Shown piece after piece: positions 49,201-59,289 of a stretch of 64,000 bases of DNA (positions are counted from its first letter, which is position 1; every line of letters starts with the position of its first letter). The translations under genes were made by a program, and so were the position numbers. Source of the DNA: Azolla caroliniana (Eukaryota > Polypodiophyta); NCBI GenBank assembly GCA_043228905.1, contig JBHGNT010000002.1:26102001-26166000 (forward strand). The letters are read 5' to 3'. Below the pieces are notes generated by a model, which ran no database searches, had not been told where the DNA came from, and saw only the letters and a list, made by a program, of their open reading frames with translations.

Positions 49201-50661
49201 ATCAATTAAGGTGTTTCCTATAGCAAGGTCTTTCTCTAGAAGCCCCTCCATTGTAATCCTATCGCATATTTCTTCACCCTTAACTCTATTTCCAATGTTT
49301 CCACATGCTTTTAAGCTCAAAATGAATGTGACAGAAGTTGGTGATACTCCTTCAACTTCCATAAGCTCAAAATACTCTAGTGCCTCTTCTGCATGACCAT
49401 GTTCAACATATCCTCCTATAAGTGCAGTCCATGAAACTACATTTCTGGTTGGAATCTTATCAAATACTTGGTTTGCTGTATCAAGTGCACCACATTTGGT
49501 ATACATATCTATCAATCCATTGCCAAGAGCAATATCACCTTCTAGTAAGCCCTTCTTTGCAATATCACCATGCATTTCTTGACCTTTTTCAATCATTCTT
49601 ACACTAGCACAAGCTTTCAAGCCACATACAAATGTCGCAATGTTCGGGGAGATAGCTTGCAATTGCATTCGTTCATAACAAACTAGTGCTTGATCACTGA
49701 TACCATATTCAACATATCCGGAAATTAATGTGGTCCATGAAACCACATCTTGAATTGGAAGGCTATCAAACACCTGTTCTGCCATGATAAAGTCACCACA
49801 TCTAGCATAGATATACACCAAATTGCTTTGAAGGAAAATAGCTCTTTCTACCGACTCTTTTTCTTGTTTTGTTATCTCGCAATGTATTTGTTGTCCTTTA
49901 TGAATAGATCCTATGGCAATACAAGCTTTTAAGATACAAAGCAATGTCACATCATTTGGAGAAATACCCTCAACTCGCATTTGTTCAAAGCAATGAATTG
50001 CTCGATTTCCATATCCATGGTCGGCATATCCAGCGATAAGTACTGTCCACAAGACAATATCCCGACAAGGGAAGATATCAAACACCTTTTGTGCTTCTTT
50101 AAGCATACCAAATTTCGCATACATATTGACCAAAGTGCTACAAACATAGACATTCTCATTGATCAACCCTGTATATACCACATCCATGTGGATTTGGAAA
50201 CCTCTTTGAAGCTCTTTAATCTTTTCACAAGATTTAAGCAATGCCATATAGGTATATCCAGAGACACATAAAGAGTCATCATTTCTCATTCTCTCGTACA
50301 TGGAAAAACTCTCATGTGGCCTCTCGCATTCTATATAACCATTGATCAAGGAATTCCACGAAACATCATTCTTATATAGCAACTTATCAAAAACTTTCCT
50401 GGCCATTTGCACACATCCAGTTTCCACATACATTGACAGAACATAGTTCCCCAGTAATGTTTGAGAATCCACACCTATTTGGCATACAAAGGTATGTAAA
50501 TGGAACACAGTTTCTCTGTCTATTCTCTGTTTCTTACACTTATGAAGAAAGAATACAAAATTTTCAATGGAAAAGAGGGAGCAAAACCCATCATCCATAG
50601 TCTCTAAAGTAAGCATTTTCAAGTGATTTCTGAACGAATTTTGATCTGGTTGAACTTTCAT
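46267..50661 (-). CDS. Giant PLS-type pentatricopeptide repeat protein, 1464 aa, single exon
   Basis: The longest uninterrupted ORF in the window. Thirteen S motifs with the W-core (SWNSLINGYIE, LWTVLIAGYADHG, SWTTLISGYVEYG and so on), each preceded by P (LKACGSIGALKKAQSMH-like) and L (GNALVDMYAKCG-like) motifs, give roughly 40 PPR motifs. The array ends with FVVWHSVLESCKKLGNVELG, the beginning of an E-type region, then stops after ERALNLDEKMSTDFS. No E2 or DYW domain remains. PPR proteins act on organellar RNA; target and compartment are not visible here. The first 55 residues are not strongly basic, so a shorter start (Met 17 or Met 22) or an upstream targeting exon is possible. A TATA-like box lies about 150 bp upstream. 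It is a same-strand neighbour of two further PPR loci. Confidence 0.9.
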   Translation of the reverse strand: MKVQPDQNSFRNHLKMLTLETMDDGFCSLFSIENFVFFLHKCKKQRIDRETVFHLHTFVCQIGVDSQTLLGNYVLSMYVETGCVQMARKVFDKLLYKNDVSWNSLINGYIECERPHESFSMYERMRNDDSLCVSGYTYMALLKSCEKIKELQRGFQIHMDVVYTGLINENVYVCSTLVNMYAKFGMLKEAQKVFDIFPCRDIVLWTVLIAGYADHGYGNRAIHCFEQMRVEGISPNDVTLLCILKACIAIGSIHKGQQIHCEITKQEKESVERAIFLQSNLVYIYARCGDFIMAEQVFDSLPIQDVVSWTTLISGYVEYGISDQALVCYERMQLQAISPNIATFVCGLKACASVRMIEKGQEMHGDIAKKGLLEGDIALGNGLIDMYTKCGALDTANQVFDKIPTRNVVSWTALIGGYVEHGHAEEALEYFELMEVEGVSPTSVTFILSLKACGNIGNRVKGEEICDRITMEGLLEKDLAIGNTLIDFYAKYGMLSKARDVFHSLPIQNIVSWNVLIAGYAEHGHDNEALEIFQEMQVQGVPPDAFTFLSILGSCGSNQYAEKSLKLHVEIEKQGLLQGNHFLESALVDAYGKCGLLASAQCVFDKIRVKGIVAWTSMISGYTEHSYFEEALECLEKMKFQSVSPTGITLVCGLKVCGQIQDEVKGQELHAEVERQGLVVVDHIVGNALVDMYAKCSSLAKAHEVFDRVHSRNVTLWNTLLSGYLEHGYSNRVLELVEQLNVEGISPDAFTFICTLKASIAFGNIGNIMDIHATLEKQGMLKGDVGNTLVDMYAKCGWLDVAEQVFDKLEVKDVVSWNALITGYLEHGQPRRAIQCFEKMEDLGILPNSASIVSILKACGSIGALKKAQSMHAKVENRGLLERDMFLGSALIIMYADCGSFSDSHETFNTLPTRTVVLWNALMTGYIENGNAEEALKNFYKMQLEGIYPDPGTFLCSLKACAKLGDIKKGYEMDACIKRLGICEGHFAVDIALIYMYASCGLLVTAQEVFDKIEVQDVSAWTAIIAGYTKQGCDDRALKCYEHMQLQGISANPYISSSILKACGNIKAAEKGQEIHSNITPGGLLETNVIVGTALVGMYMKCGLPVKAQEIFNKLSSRNVISWNTLLSGYTEHGNSEEAIKIYEFMKLDGISPDATTFRCSLKACDNYSEKGQVIHIEINKHNLLERDISIRNTLIDMYAKYGFLVKAQEMFDVLQFRNVVSWNALMASFSRFEHNEETIECLEKMQLEGISPNEVSFLCSLKACANTGAVEKGQEIHGEIEKRGMLLGLCHPIGNALVDMYGKCGSVFKAQQVFNKLVIRDVVSWTILLSGYAQIGDGNNISLTLEGMLDVGIKPDDVTFTVLLSACSQSGLMSKSHMYMHAMYTYHGIGATLKHHTCIIDMFGRVGCLDLALTAIDKMPFPPNFVVWHSVLESCKKLGNVELGKSVFERALNLDEKMSTDFS

Positions 50662-50805
50662 GACATCCGATCGAAGGAAGGATCGCTAAAGTGAAGTGAT
50701 GAGAATACAGTAAAAAATGAAGAAGAAGAAGGATGGAAAGATCCATGGCGGAACTCCTACTGCTGCTAAATTCTCTGAGATGAATCGACGTGCCATTCTT
50801 CACGG

Positions 50806-50818
50806 TTATATAAATAGG
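50806..50818 (-). promoter_or_regulatory. Putative TATA box of the 1464-aa PPR gene
   Basis: The minus strand reads TATTTATATAACC about 150 bp upstream of the ATG, spaced suitably for a short single-exon 5' UTR. Assigned from sequence and position only. Confidence 0.35.
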
Positions 50819-50821
50819 ATG

Positions 50822-52229
50822 GAAGACTTCTAAACAAAGACTATAAATGTAATTTTTAAAGAGAACAAGCACAGAAACACGAGTATACCTCTTAGCTTAG
50901 CTTACACACTCCTATGCAGAAATTTGAAAGTAAAGTTTGTATAACATTCTTGGTAGCTTTTGAAAACTTATGGGACATTCTCATTCATTCATAACAAATT
51001 AGGGCAAGAAGTTCTCTGTTTTTCCCAATAATATACATATCATAGGAATGGTTGGTAAGTGTGTTAGAGTTGCCATGGCTCGTATCGATCAACACCGATG
51101 AGGTTGCTTAGTGTGCAACGAGATGATGCTCTCGTGTATGTTGTGCTTAACTCGTTTGGATGCTTGGGCCAATAAGCGTGTCAATGCCTTGTGGAAATAC
51201 AGTTGATTGCTTGCAGGATGCTTGTTTGAGAGAGAGAGAGAGAGAGAGAGAAACCTCTTCTGGTCGTGTAAATAAGATGCTTCGGTACATGAGTAAATGT
51301 ATGTTGTCAGTAAGAACTTGTGATGGCATGATGGTAATGTAGGACGGTAGCTTGTTAGGATGTTTGGTTGTGTGTTAAAGTCATCAATAAATTATTGGCA
51401 TCCTAACAAGCTATGTCCTAATTTGTTGACCATAAAACAAACCCGATGAATCCTAATTTGTTGGAATGTTTGGTAATGTGTCATGTCACCATATATCATT
51501 TTTTAGGATAAAGACTAGTGGATTGCCTAGTAGATGTCCAATATATATGATGTTCAAGAGAATCTAGTTCTTCACCTCCCTTATGAAGAAGACAACATAA
51601 CATGGTGACATTGACAATTCAACATTGCACACCTCGGTCACTCTCCTAATTTTGAGACCTTATGTGGGTAGGTTCTCACAATACTAGAATGTAGTTGCAC
51701 CAAGGGGAATAAGAGCAAAGATAGCACATCTTTATGAGTTTAAGTGGAACTAGTTCTTCACTTGACAACTTCAAAAGGTATGATGCATTCACAATGACCT
51801 TCCTACACCAGTTTCAAATGAATAAGTCAAGCTCAACTATGAGATAAAATACATGGGTTGCAATAGGAAGACTTGTAGAGTACCCAAGTCTAATCATCAT
51901 TTATTACTACCCTTTTTTGCTACACTCACAAAAATAACATCCACCTAGTTCAAAAAACTTCCAAGGAAAAAGTCTAGGTACAATTTAGTTTTCATTAATT
52001 TCCCCAAATGCTCTTTAAGTTTTTGATACTTCCACAAATGGCTTACATTAAAGACAAAACTTAGGGAAGTATTATTAAGCTTAAGAGGATCCATCCCGTG
52101 ATATTGCCATTGGATGAAATATTTATAGTAGAATGGGATGGTATCCTTGATCAATTGCGAAAACAATTACCTATTTGTGCATATTTGGAGATATTCTCAT
52201 TGCATGTCGAGGGTCCACCAAACTTAGGA
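50822..52229. other. Spacer between the 1464-aa PPR gene and the PDF-motif PPR gene
   Basis: No gene recognised apart from the promoter and microsatellite listed. A 73-codon minus-strand ORF (51945-52166) directly downstream of the PDF-PPR gene has no recognisable motif. Confidence 0.5.
51226..51252 (+). repeat. (GA)n microsatellite
   Basis: About 13 GA units in the spacer between two PPR genes. Confidence 0.9.
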
Positions 52230-54537
52230 TTAAGGAGGTTTTAGAGGTCCGCTTTGCTTGGCATATTCGAACACATTTTTTCCTAGCTCCAAATTTCCCC
52301 AATACCTACAACCATCCAACATTGTTTGCCATGTTACACGATTTGGAAACAAAGGGCCCTTTCTTATCATCTCTAGGGCGTTATCTAATCGACCTTCTCG
52401 GCCAAGGAGATCGACCACACAAGTGTAGTGTTTGATTGTTGGAAGAATGCCATAGTCTTGGCTCATAATATCAAAATATGTTTGGCTTTTACTATGTAAG
52501 TGTGCTCGACTACATGCTTTCAGAAGAATAATGAAGGTGACATAATCCGGATGCATTCCGTCTGTTTGCATAATATGAAAGCCATGGAAAACATTCTCAA
52601 TTTCTCCACAATACACATATCCATCAATCAAAATGTTCCACGAGACACTATCGCGATGTGGAAGCTTATCGAATAGCTTTTCGGCACTAGAAAGGAGACC
52701 TGCTTTAGTGTACATATCAAGCAAGGCATTTCCAAGCACTATGTTTGTTTCGGGCAGGAAGCCTTTTCTCTCAAGCTCGGAATGTATTTTGATACCCTTG
52801 TTTGTGATCCCAATGCTTCCGCAAGCTTTCAATCCGCAAACAAATGTGATCGAATTCGGAGGGACATTCTCTAATCGCATTTGCTCATAGCATTTTATTG
52901 CACAGTCGCCTCGTCCATACTCCGTATACCCATCAATAAGTGCTGTCCATGAGACCACATCTCGAGCTTGAAGCTTGTCAAACACCGCTTGTGCAAAGTC
53001 AAGTAGACCAAATTTGGAATACATGTCTATTAATGCATTTCCTACAATAATATCTTTTCTTCCAGATAAGCCGAGGCTGTCAATCAATGCATGGATAGCT
53101 TTTCCTTTATTTCTAGCTTTTATGCTACCACAGGCTTTCATGCCACAAACAAAAGTAACTGAATTCCCCACAATTCCTTCACATTGCATCTGTTCCAAGC
53201 ATTTCAATGCTTCTCCACCCAGCCCATGATCACTTAATCCTGACATTAAAGCATTCCATGTGACTACATTCTTTTGATTAGAAATCTTATCGAATGCTTC
53301 CCATGCTGTTGCGAAAAATCCACATCTAGCATATGTATCAACCAAAGCACATCCAAGAAAAAATTCTTTCTCTAACCACCCTCTACTCTCTATCTCTGTC
53401 GCTATCTCCTTAGTTTTATCCACTGCTCCAATGTGTGCACAAGCTTTTAGTACAGATATAAAAGTGACAGCATTTGGGGAGAAACACTTATATTGCATTT
53501 GTTCAAAGCATTCCATTGCTTCTCCATAGCTTCCATACATACAATAACCTCCAATTAGAGATGTCCACATGACCACATCTTGTGTCCAAGATGTATCGAG
53601 AACTTTCTGAGCTTCAAGGAGGCAACCACAAGAGCTATACATATAGATCAAGCTACTACCAATGAAAGCATTTACTTCTAACAAACCAAATTCTTCAATC
53701 TTACAATGAAGTTCTCTACCTCTTTCCAAGTCTTTCAACTCTGCACAAGATTTCAATAGCGCAACAAACATCCGTGGGCATATACATTGATGCATATAAT
53801 GAACCGTTTTCATTCTCTCATACATGATAAGGGCATGGTCATGCATGTTATGTTTGACATAGCCATGCATGATGGCATGGAAAGGGGCTTCGTTTGGATG
53901 CATTGAACAATCAATAACATGATGGGCCTGACTGATACAACCCGCATCCACCAACAATGAGACAAGCATATGGCCTAACATTTTGTGAGATTTTAACCCT
54001 TTTCTCTCCATGTATGCATAAACTCTAAGAGCATTTTCTTGGTTTCTCTTGCATTTCTTCAAAATGAAAGCAAGGTCATCATATGAAGGTTGAGGAAGCT
54101 TACTACCTTTCTCTAAAGCACAAAGTGCATCCTCTATGACAAGATTTCTCCATAACTCTTCTTCACTTTTACTACCTCTTTTGATGTTTCCTTTTCCTTT
54201 TTCTTCTTCATTTTCTTCTTTTCCTTCTCTTTGGATCATATCTTCTGATAAGAGGTTTCTTTTGACCCAAACAGGGGTGTACCAAGAGTCTATCCATAGA
54301 CACTCGTGGCTCAACTTCTTCTTAAAATCTGCATCCCTGGGGTTTCTCTGCAAGCAAGGATATACATACATACATATACATATCTATATCTGTATCTATA
54401 TCTATAAATTAATGAATAAAGAAAGAAAGAAAATATACACATAGAATTACTTTGCTCTTCCTGTTGTCCAACCAAAGAGACGGTTTTCTGAAGTAATCTT
54501 CCCACAGATGATCTGCTCGTGCCCTTGATGACTGCAT
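52230..54537 (-). CDS. PPR protein with an N-terminal OSB-type PDF-like motif, 2 exons, 734 aa (proposed model)
   Basis: Proposed exons are 54537-54451 (29 codons) and 54347-52230 (706 codons including the stop). The donor AAA/GTAATT and acceptor TTGCTTGCAG/AGA are both phase 0. The join gives LWEDYFRKPSLWLDNRKSK followed by RNPRDADFKKKLSHECLW and IDSWYTPVWV. From family knowledge this matches the PDF motif of organellar single-stranded-DNA-binding (OSB) proteins (W..LF..P..WWDNR..K.NP..PDFKHK....LWL....P.WV), here with ADFK in place of PDFK. A charged linker (GKEENEEEKGKGNIKRGSK) follows, then a PPR array with five P-L-S triplets (VVSWTALIDGYTEYG, GNALIDMYSKFG). It ends after RVTWQTMLDGCRYWGNLELG with KQSGPLKPP and no E2 or DYW domain. 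Without the 5' exon, the ORF could start only at a Met in intron sequence (54371). The PPR part suggests RNA binding; DNA or RNA binding by the PDF motif is inferred. The presequence is not obvious. Confidence 0.7.
54348..54450 (-). other. Proposed intron splitting the PDF-like motif
   Basis: A 103-bp intron with a GTAATT donor, a TTGCTTGCAG acceptor and an internal TATC/ATAC-rich microsatellite. Its position falls between NRKSK and RNPRD in the middle of the conserved motif. An open reading frame through it exists only in the microsatellite-encoded YRYRYRY sense, which looks non-coding. Confidence 0.65.
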
Positions 54538-54541
54538 TCAC

Positions 54542-55839
54542 TAGCCAAAAACCTAAACTCCCCTTAATCTAACCCCCAAAACCATGAAACCCTAAAACAC
54601 TAATCCCAAACACCAAAACCCAAATAGAGACCCATGAAGGAGTTTCATATGAAAAATGATGTTCGGAATCTTTCGCTACCTTACATCATTTGACGAATGT
54701 TTAAGCTTAAGCTGATTAATCTATCCACATCAATCTCACTCTTATTAGATTAACAATCTTCACCTCTTTCGTGTTAAGCCTCTTAATGTCCACATCGTAT
54801 TTTAATCATTGTATTATTAAAACCTTGCCACTTCTGAAATGTCAAAAAGCTGGTTAAAGTTCGATCATAATATTGTTACGTTTTCCTTTTGTGATGGAAC
54901 ATTGACTGGAATGTCAATAGCCATTTTGGAATGTAGACATAATACCATGGGGTATGGGTTGATCTATGAGCTGTTGCTTAAATGACAAAACTGACCCTTA
55001 ATTGTATCGTTTTTCTCGCATGAATTCAGTATTTTCCTATGTGAATCAAGTTTTTATACTACTATCATAATTATGATGTTTATGGTGTTGTTGACCTAGT
55101 CAGCTCGTGAAATATAATACATAAGCCTATGTTTAAGCTTTTATACACACAATTTCATTTTGTTACACATTACTCAAGATAAAAGTTATTCATATAAATG
55201 ACCATTAGCAATCACCCCAGCGTAGCAAGTTTTATCATGCATCATCTTTGTAGCTTGTTGACAAAGCACTCTAATAAGAACAGGGGGCATAGCCCTCATT
55301 AGCAAAAGTAAATCTTGAAAATGGTTTCGGGCAATCACTCGCGCGTTGCAAGGTTTATCATGAATCATCTGCGTAGCTTGTTGACATGCCACTCCATTAG
55401 GAACAGAGGCAAAGCTTCTCATTGGCTAAAGTAATTCTTGAAAATGGTTTTTTCGTGATCACCCAAGTGCATCCAGGTTTTAGTTCACAATGATTGTGAA
55501 TCATCTTTATAACTTCTCAACATGGCATTAATGTCAGAACAGAGAAGACCTCCCCATTTGCAACCAAATGCAAATGAGACATGTTTTTTTCTCTCTCCGT
55601 AAAGATATATATTTTTAACACGGAAATGTAGGTATGTTACTTTTTGCTAAAGCTCTATGCATGAGCATGAATCGAAGGGTGAACAAACTTCGGAAATGGG
55701 CAATTGGCCCTAACCATAAGTGTATCAGTTTTCCGTAGCATATGAATAGAGAAATTAGGAACTTAGTTTCATAGGAGAGGAGAATGGGTTCCACCATTGG
55801 AGGTTATGAAAGACCTGCTCAGTACAGTTGAATATCCAC
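54542..55839. other. Spacer between PPR loci
   Basis: Upstream region of the PDF-PPR gene. It holds a three-unit tandem repeat (55198-55560) and no recognised gene. Confidence 0.5.
55198..55560 (-). repeat. Degenerate tandem repeat, about 125-bp unit
   Basis: Two clear units and a third decayed one share TGTAGCTTGTTGACA/CGTAGCTTGTTGACA, TTTATCATG.ATCATCT, TCTTGAAAATGGTTT and AGAACAG. On the minus strand two units stay open and give a repeated QQATQMIHDKPCNARVIA-like peptide, but with no family match I can name. Confidence 0.7.
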
Positions 55840-58469
55840 AAATGGCCAAATTAGGAAATTCTCAGTATGTATTTCTTGGTCCTCTTCCATGTCTCCTACA
55901 AGTCCACAACCTTGCCCAAGTAAAGGGGAAGGCATTCGTAAAGACTCCTTTGTTTTTCATCCTTTTTGGAAAAACTTCGAGTGCATAATCAATATTCCCA
56001 TGTTTTTGAACATAGCCCATATCTTCCATATTACCACAAGCTTTTTATATTATTAGCAAACAAAGATTCAAGAACTACCATGGTATGATTTCAACATATG
56101 TTCTTACCAATGCCTCTCAAGAATCTAAGTTTCTTACTTCAAGTATGTTGAGCACTTCTTGGGCAGAAGAAATCAAACCACATTTTTCATACACATCAAA
56201 CTGTTACTTATAACACCTTCACTCTCAATGCACCCAAACCTTTCGATCTTGGCATGTATTTCTTGACCTTTGATCGCATCTTGAATCATGTTACAAGCTC
56301 TCATGCCACAAACATATGTGAAAGAGTTAGGAAAAAGACCCTCGAGTTTCATTTGTGAAAAGCACTTCAATGCTTCCTTGCCATTCTGCATTTTAGAGTA
56401 TCCTGAAATCAAAGCATTCCAGGACACCACATTCGGAACTGAGAGTTTATCAAACACTTTCTCTGCTCTTTCAAGCCAACCACATTTAGCATATATATTT
56501 GCCAAGCTATTTCTTACACTATCTGTATCCAGGATAGCATTGCTCTCAATTTGAGTATATATTTTACGGACTTTATTTGTTTGTCCTAGGCATCCACACG
56601 CTTTCAAGGTACAAAGATATGTTACAACATTTGGGGAAACTCCTTCATGTTGCATTTCTTCGAAACACATTAGCACTTCGTCATTACACCCATAGTCATT
56701 ATATCCTTCCATTAACACATTCCACGATGCAGTGTTGCGAACAATTAGCATATCCAATACTTTCCTGGCATCAACAAATGCGCCATTCTTTGCATACATT
56801 TCAACCAACGAACTCCCCACAGAAAGTTCTTTATGAAAACCCAACCGCTCAACGTCAGCATGGGTTTGTCTTCCCTTACCTAAGAATCTTGTGCCACCAC
56901 AAGCTTTGAAACCATAAAGAAATGTGATGTGATCTGGACAGGAACACTCCTCTTTCATATCATTGAAACATTTCAAGGCTTCACCACTTCTCCCATGTTC
57001 AACATATCCAGTGATAAGTGTATTCCACGACACTGTATTTCGCAGAGGAAGTGTTTGAAAAAGTTTATGCGCTTTTGCAAGTGCACCACATTTAGCATAC
57101 ATGTCAATCAAGGCATTTCCGACAACAGGATCTTCCTTCACTAAACCTTGTCTCTCAATCTCCAAATGTATTTCTTGCCCTCTTTCTAACGCCCCTACAA
57201 TGCCACATGCGTTCAATCCACATACAAGTGTTGCGGTGTTGGGGAGGATTCCTTCAAATTGCATCTGTCCAAAACACTCTAATGCTTCTTTACCATGTCC
57301 ATATTCACAATACCCAGCCAAGAGCGTGGTCCATGATACTACATCTCTATTCAGAATGGTTTCGAATGCTTCTCGAGCCTTTCCAAGCAATCCAAATTTG
57401 ACATACATATCAACCAACATGTTAGCAACGGGGAGTATATGCAACAACCCTTTCCTTTCAATTTCAGTATGTATTTCTATACCTTTATCAATAACCCCCA
57501 TGCTACTACAAGCTTTCAAGATGGCAATAAATGTGACATAGTTAGGACAAACACCTTCAAGTTGCATCCTTTCAAAACACTCTATTGCTTCCTCACCATA
57601 GCCTTGCTCTACGTATCCAATGATGAGGGTGGTCCATGAGACTACATCTCGATTCTGAAGCTTGTCAAACAGTAATTGTGCAACAGTGACTAAACCACAT
57701 TTACCATACATATCAACCAGGGCACTGTTCATGAAGCATTCTCTTTCAAGGAGTCCTTTTCTCTCAATATAAGCATGAATCTCATGTCCCTTTTCTATTG
57801 CACCTATAACGCCACATGCTTTCAATATACAAACAAAAGTGGCAACATTTGGAGAAACACCCTCAAATTCCATGTATTTAAAACAACGTAATGCTTTATC
57901 AATATGCCCATGTTCGACATAACCTGATATCATTGTCGTCCATGAAACCACATCACGAAGCGGAAGCTTAAGAAAAACTTGTTGTGCATTGATGAGCAAT
58001 CCATGTTTGGAATACATATCAACCAAATTATTGCCAATGTAGAGATCTCCTTCTAAGAAACCTGTTCTAGCTGCATCGAAATGCAACCGAAGACCACTTC
58101 TAACATCGCCAACCTTTGCACAAACTTGCATAAGAGACACAAACGTATGGCCAGTTAGATGAGAGAAACAATCATTTGATGGCATTAAACGATACAATCC
58201 AAGTGCTTTTTCCAGCAATCCAGCCTTGATACAATCCATGATCATAGAATTCCCACATTGATTCATCATGATATACCAAACCCATCGATTATACTTCTCC
58301 CTAGTTATGGACGCATCCTACGTCAAACCATTATCAAGAGGAAACATCTCCCTAGTTATACATTTGGTATTAGCTCCTTTTCTTGCATATATGCATGTAA
58401 GCAGAGCGCCTTTGCGAGGCTTCTCTTTCTCTTACAACAATTCAATACAGCATATACATCGTAAAGCAT
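55840..58469 (-). pseudogene. PPR pseudogene, broken at both ends, with a 698-codon intact core
   Basis: The core (56173-58269) is a good P-L-S array with six SW motifs (VVSWTTMISGYVEHG and others). Upstream, a separate frame (58356-58469) reads AVLNCCKRKRSLAKALCLHA then YMQEKELIPNV and a stop; this matches the N-terminal FILKKCKRNQENALRVYAYM of the neighbouring PDF-PPR protein. Downstream, a one-base shift at about 56190 continues as DVYEKCGLISSAQEVLNILE, VRNLDS and a stop. Farther on, at about 56045-55850, MGYVQKHGNIDYALEVF and MKNKGVFTNAFPFTW appear, and after another shift CGLVGDMEEDQEIHTEN. So both termini existed and have decayed. A short translated product from 58269 cannot be excluded, but a functional gene is unlikely. 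Confidence 0.8.
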
Positions 58470-58541
58470 GGAAAGCCTCTCATGATATATCACAGAGACC
58501 TTGAAACGTCTTTTCTTCCTCCTCCACCTGCTTAATACATC

Positions 58542-58571
58542 AACTTCTTCTTCTTCTTCTTCTTCTTCTTC
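58542..58571 (+). repeat. (TTC)n microsatellite
   Basis: About ten TTC units upstream of the PPR pseudogene core. Confidence 0.9.
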
Positions 58572-59289
58572 ATGTTTTCATCCCATTTGTATGTTTGGTA
58601 AATGTAGAATGAAATAACTGAGGAAACAGAGCATTTCCTTGCGTCAAGTCTCAAAAGATACCCCTCTCCCAAGTTTTACTTTATTACTTTCCGTGCCCCT
58701 ATGTTTTCTTGCTATTTTCAAAAATACCCCTGATCAAGTTCCCCTAAAAAAGAGGAAAAGAGGGACAAATCTATTGAGAATAATGATGATGCAAGTGCTC
58801 CTTCGGGTCTTTCCGACAACTGTGTTGGGGGACCCTTTATCATCTCACTATCATTGGCGATGCTCCTCACTCACCTCAATTGAAAAATTGCTCGGTTGTA
58901 TCTCTGATTGATGTTCTTCGACTTAAACTCATTAGCAATCTGAAGGGAATCCAACCAACCCCTTTACAAGCTTAGAGTCTGTAGACCAATTAAACTTGAT
59001 CAGTCAATGAACATCTAATGTGTATAAATAGAGTTTTGTTTCTTTGGCCACAATGTACTAAGTGCTCAATTATGGATTCAACAAGCCAACCAAATTTTGA
59101 AGGATGCTTGAAATGTTACGATCATTTGGTAGATGGACAACATACAAGGTGTAGCCTTCTTCCAATTATTTCTCTTTGGAATGGAGATAGTACAAGAATA
59201 TGTGATATATCTACACTACATGATTGTAAATTTACACCCGGAGTTTCAACAATATGACAACACTCTTGGGAACTTGAAAACACATCAAC

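Noticed and set aside
46280-50271. Plus-strand ORFs up to 200 codons opposite the 1464-aa PPR gene
   Set aside because: Antisense shadows; their mutual similarity only reflects the repeated PPR triplets.
54311-54541. 76-codon minus-strand ORF beginning with a GTG (NAVIKGTSRSS) as an organellar presequence exon
   Set aside because: It needs a non-ATG start and runs into a microsatellite-coded YRYRYRY stretch. The alternative frame with a true ATG at 54537 gives the PDF-like motif with in-phase splicing.
59018-59257. 79-codon plus-strand Cys-containing ORF
   Set aside because: Overlaps, antisense, the minus-strand ORF that carries the copia relic; no zinc-finger spacing.
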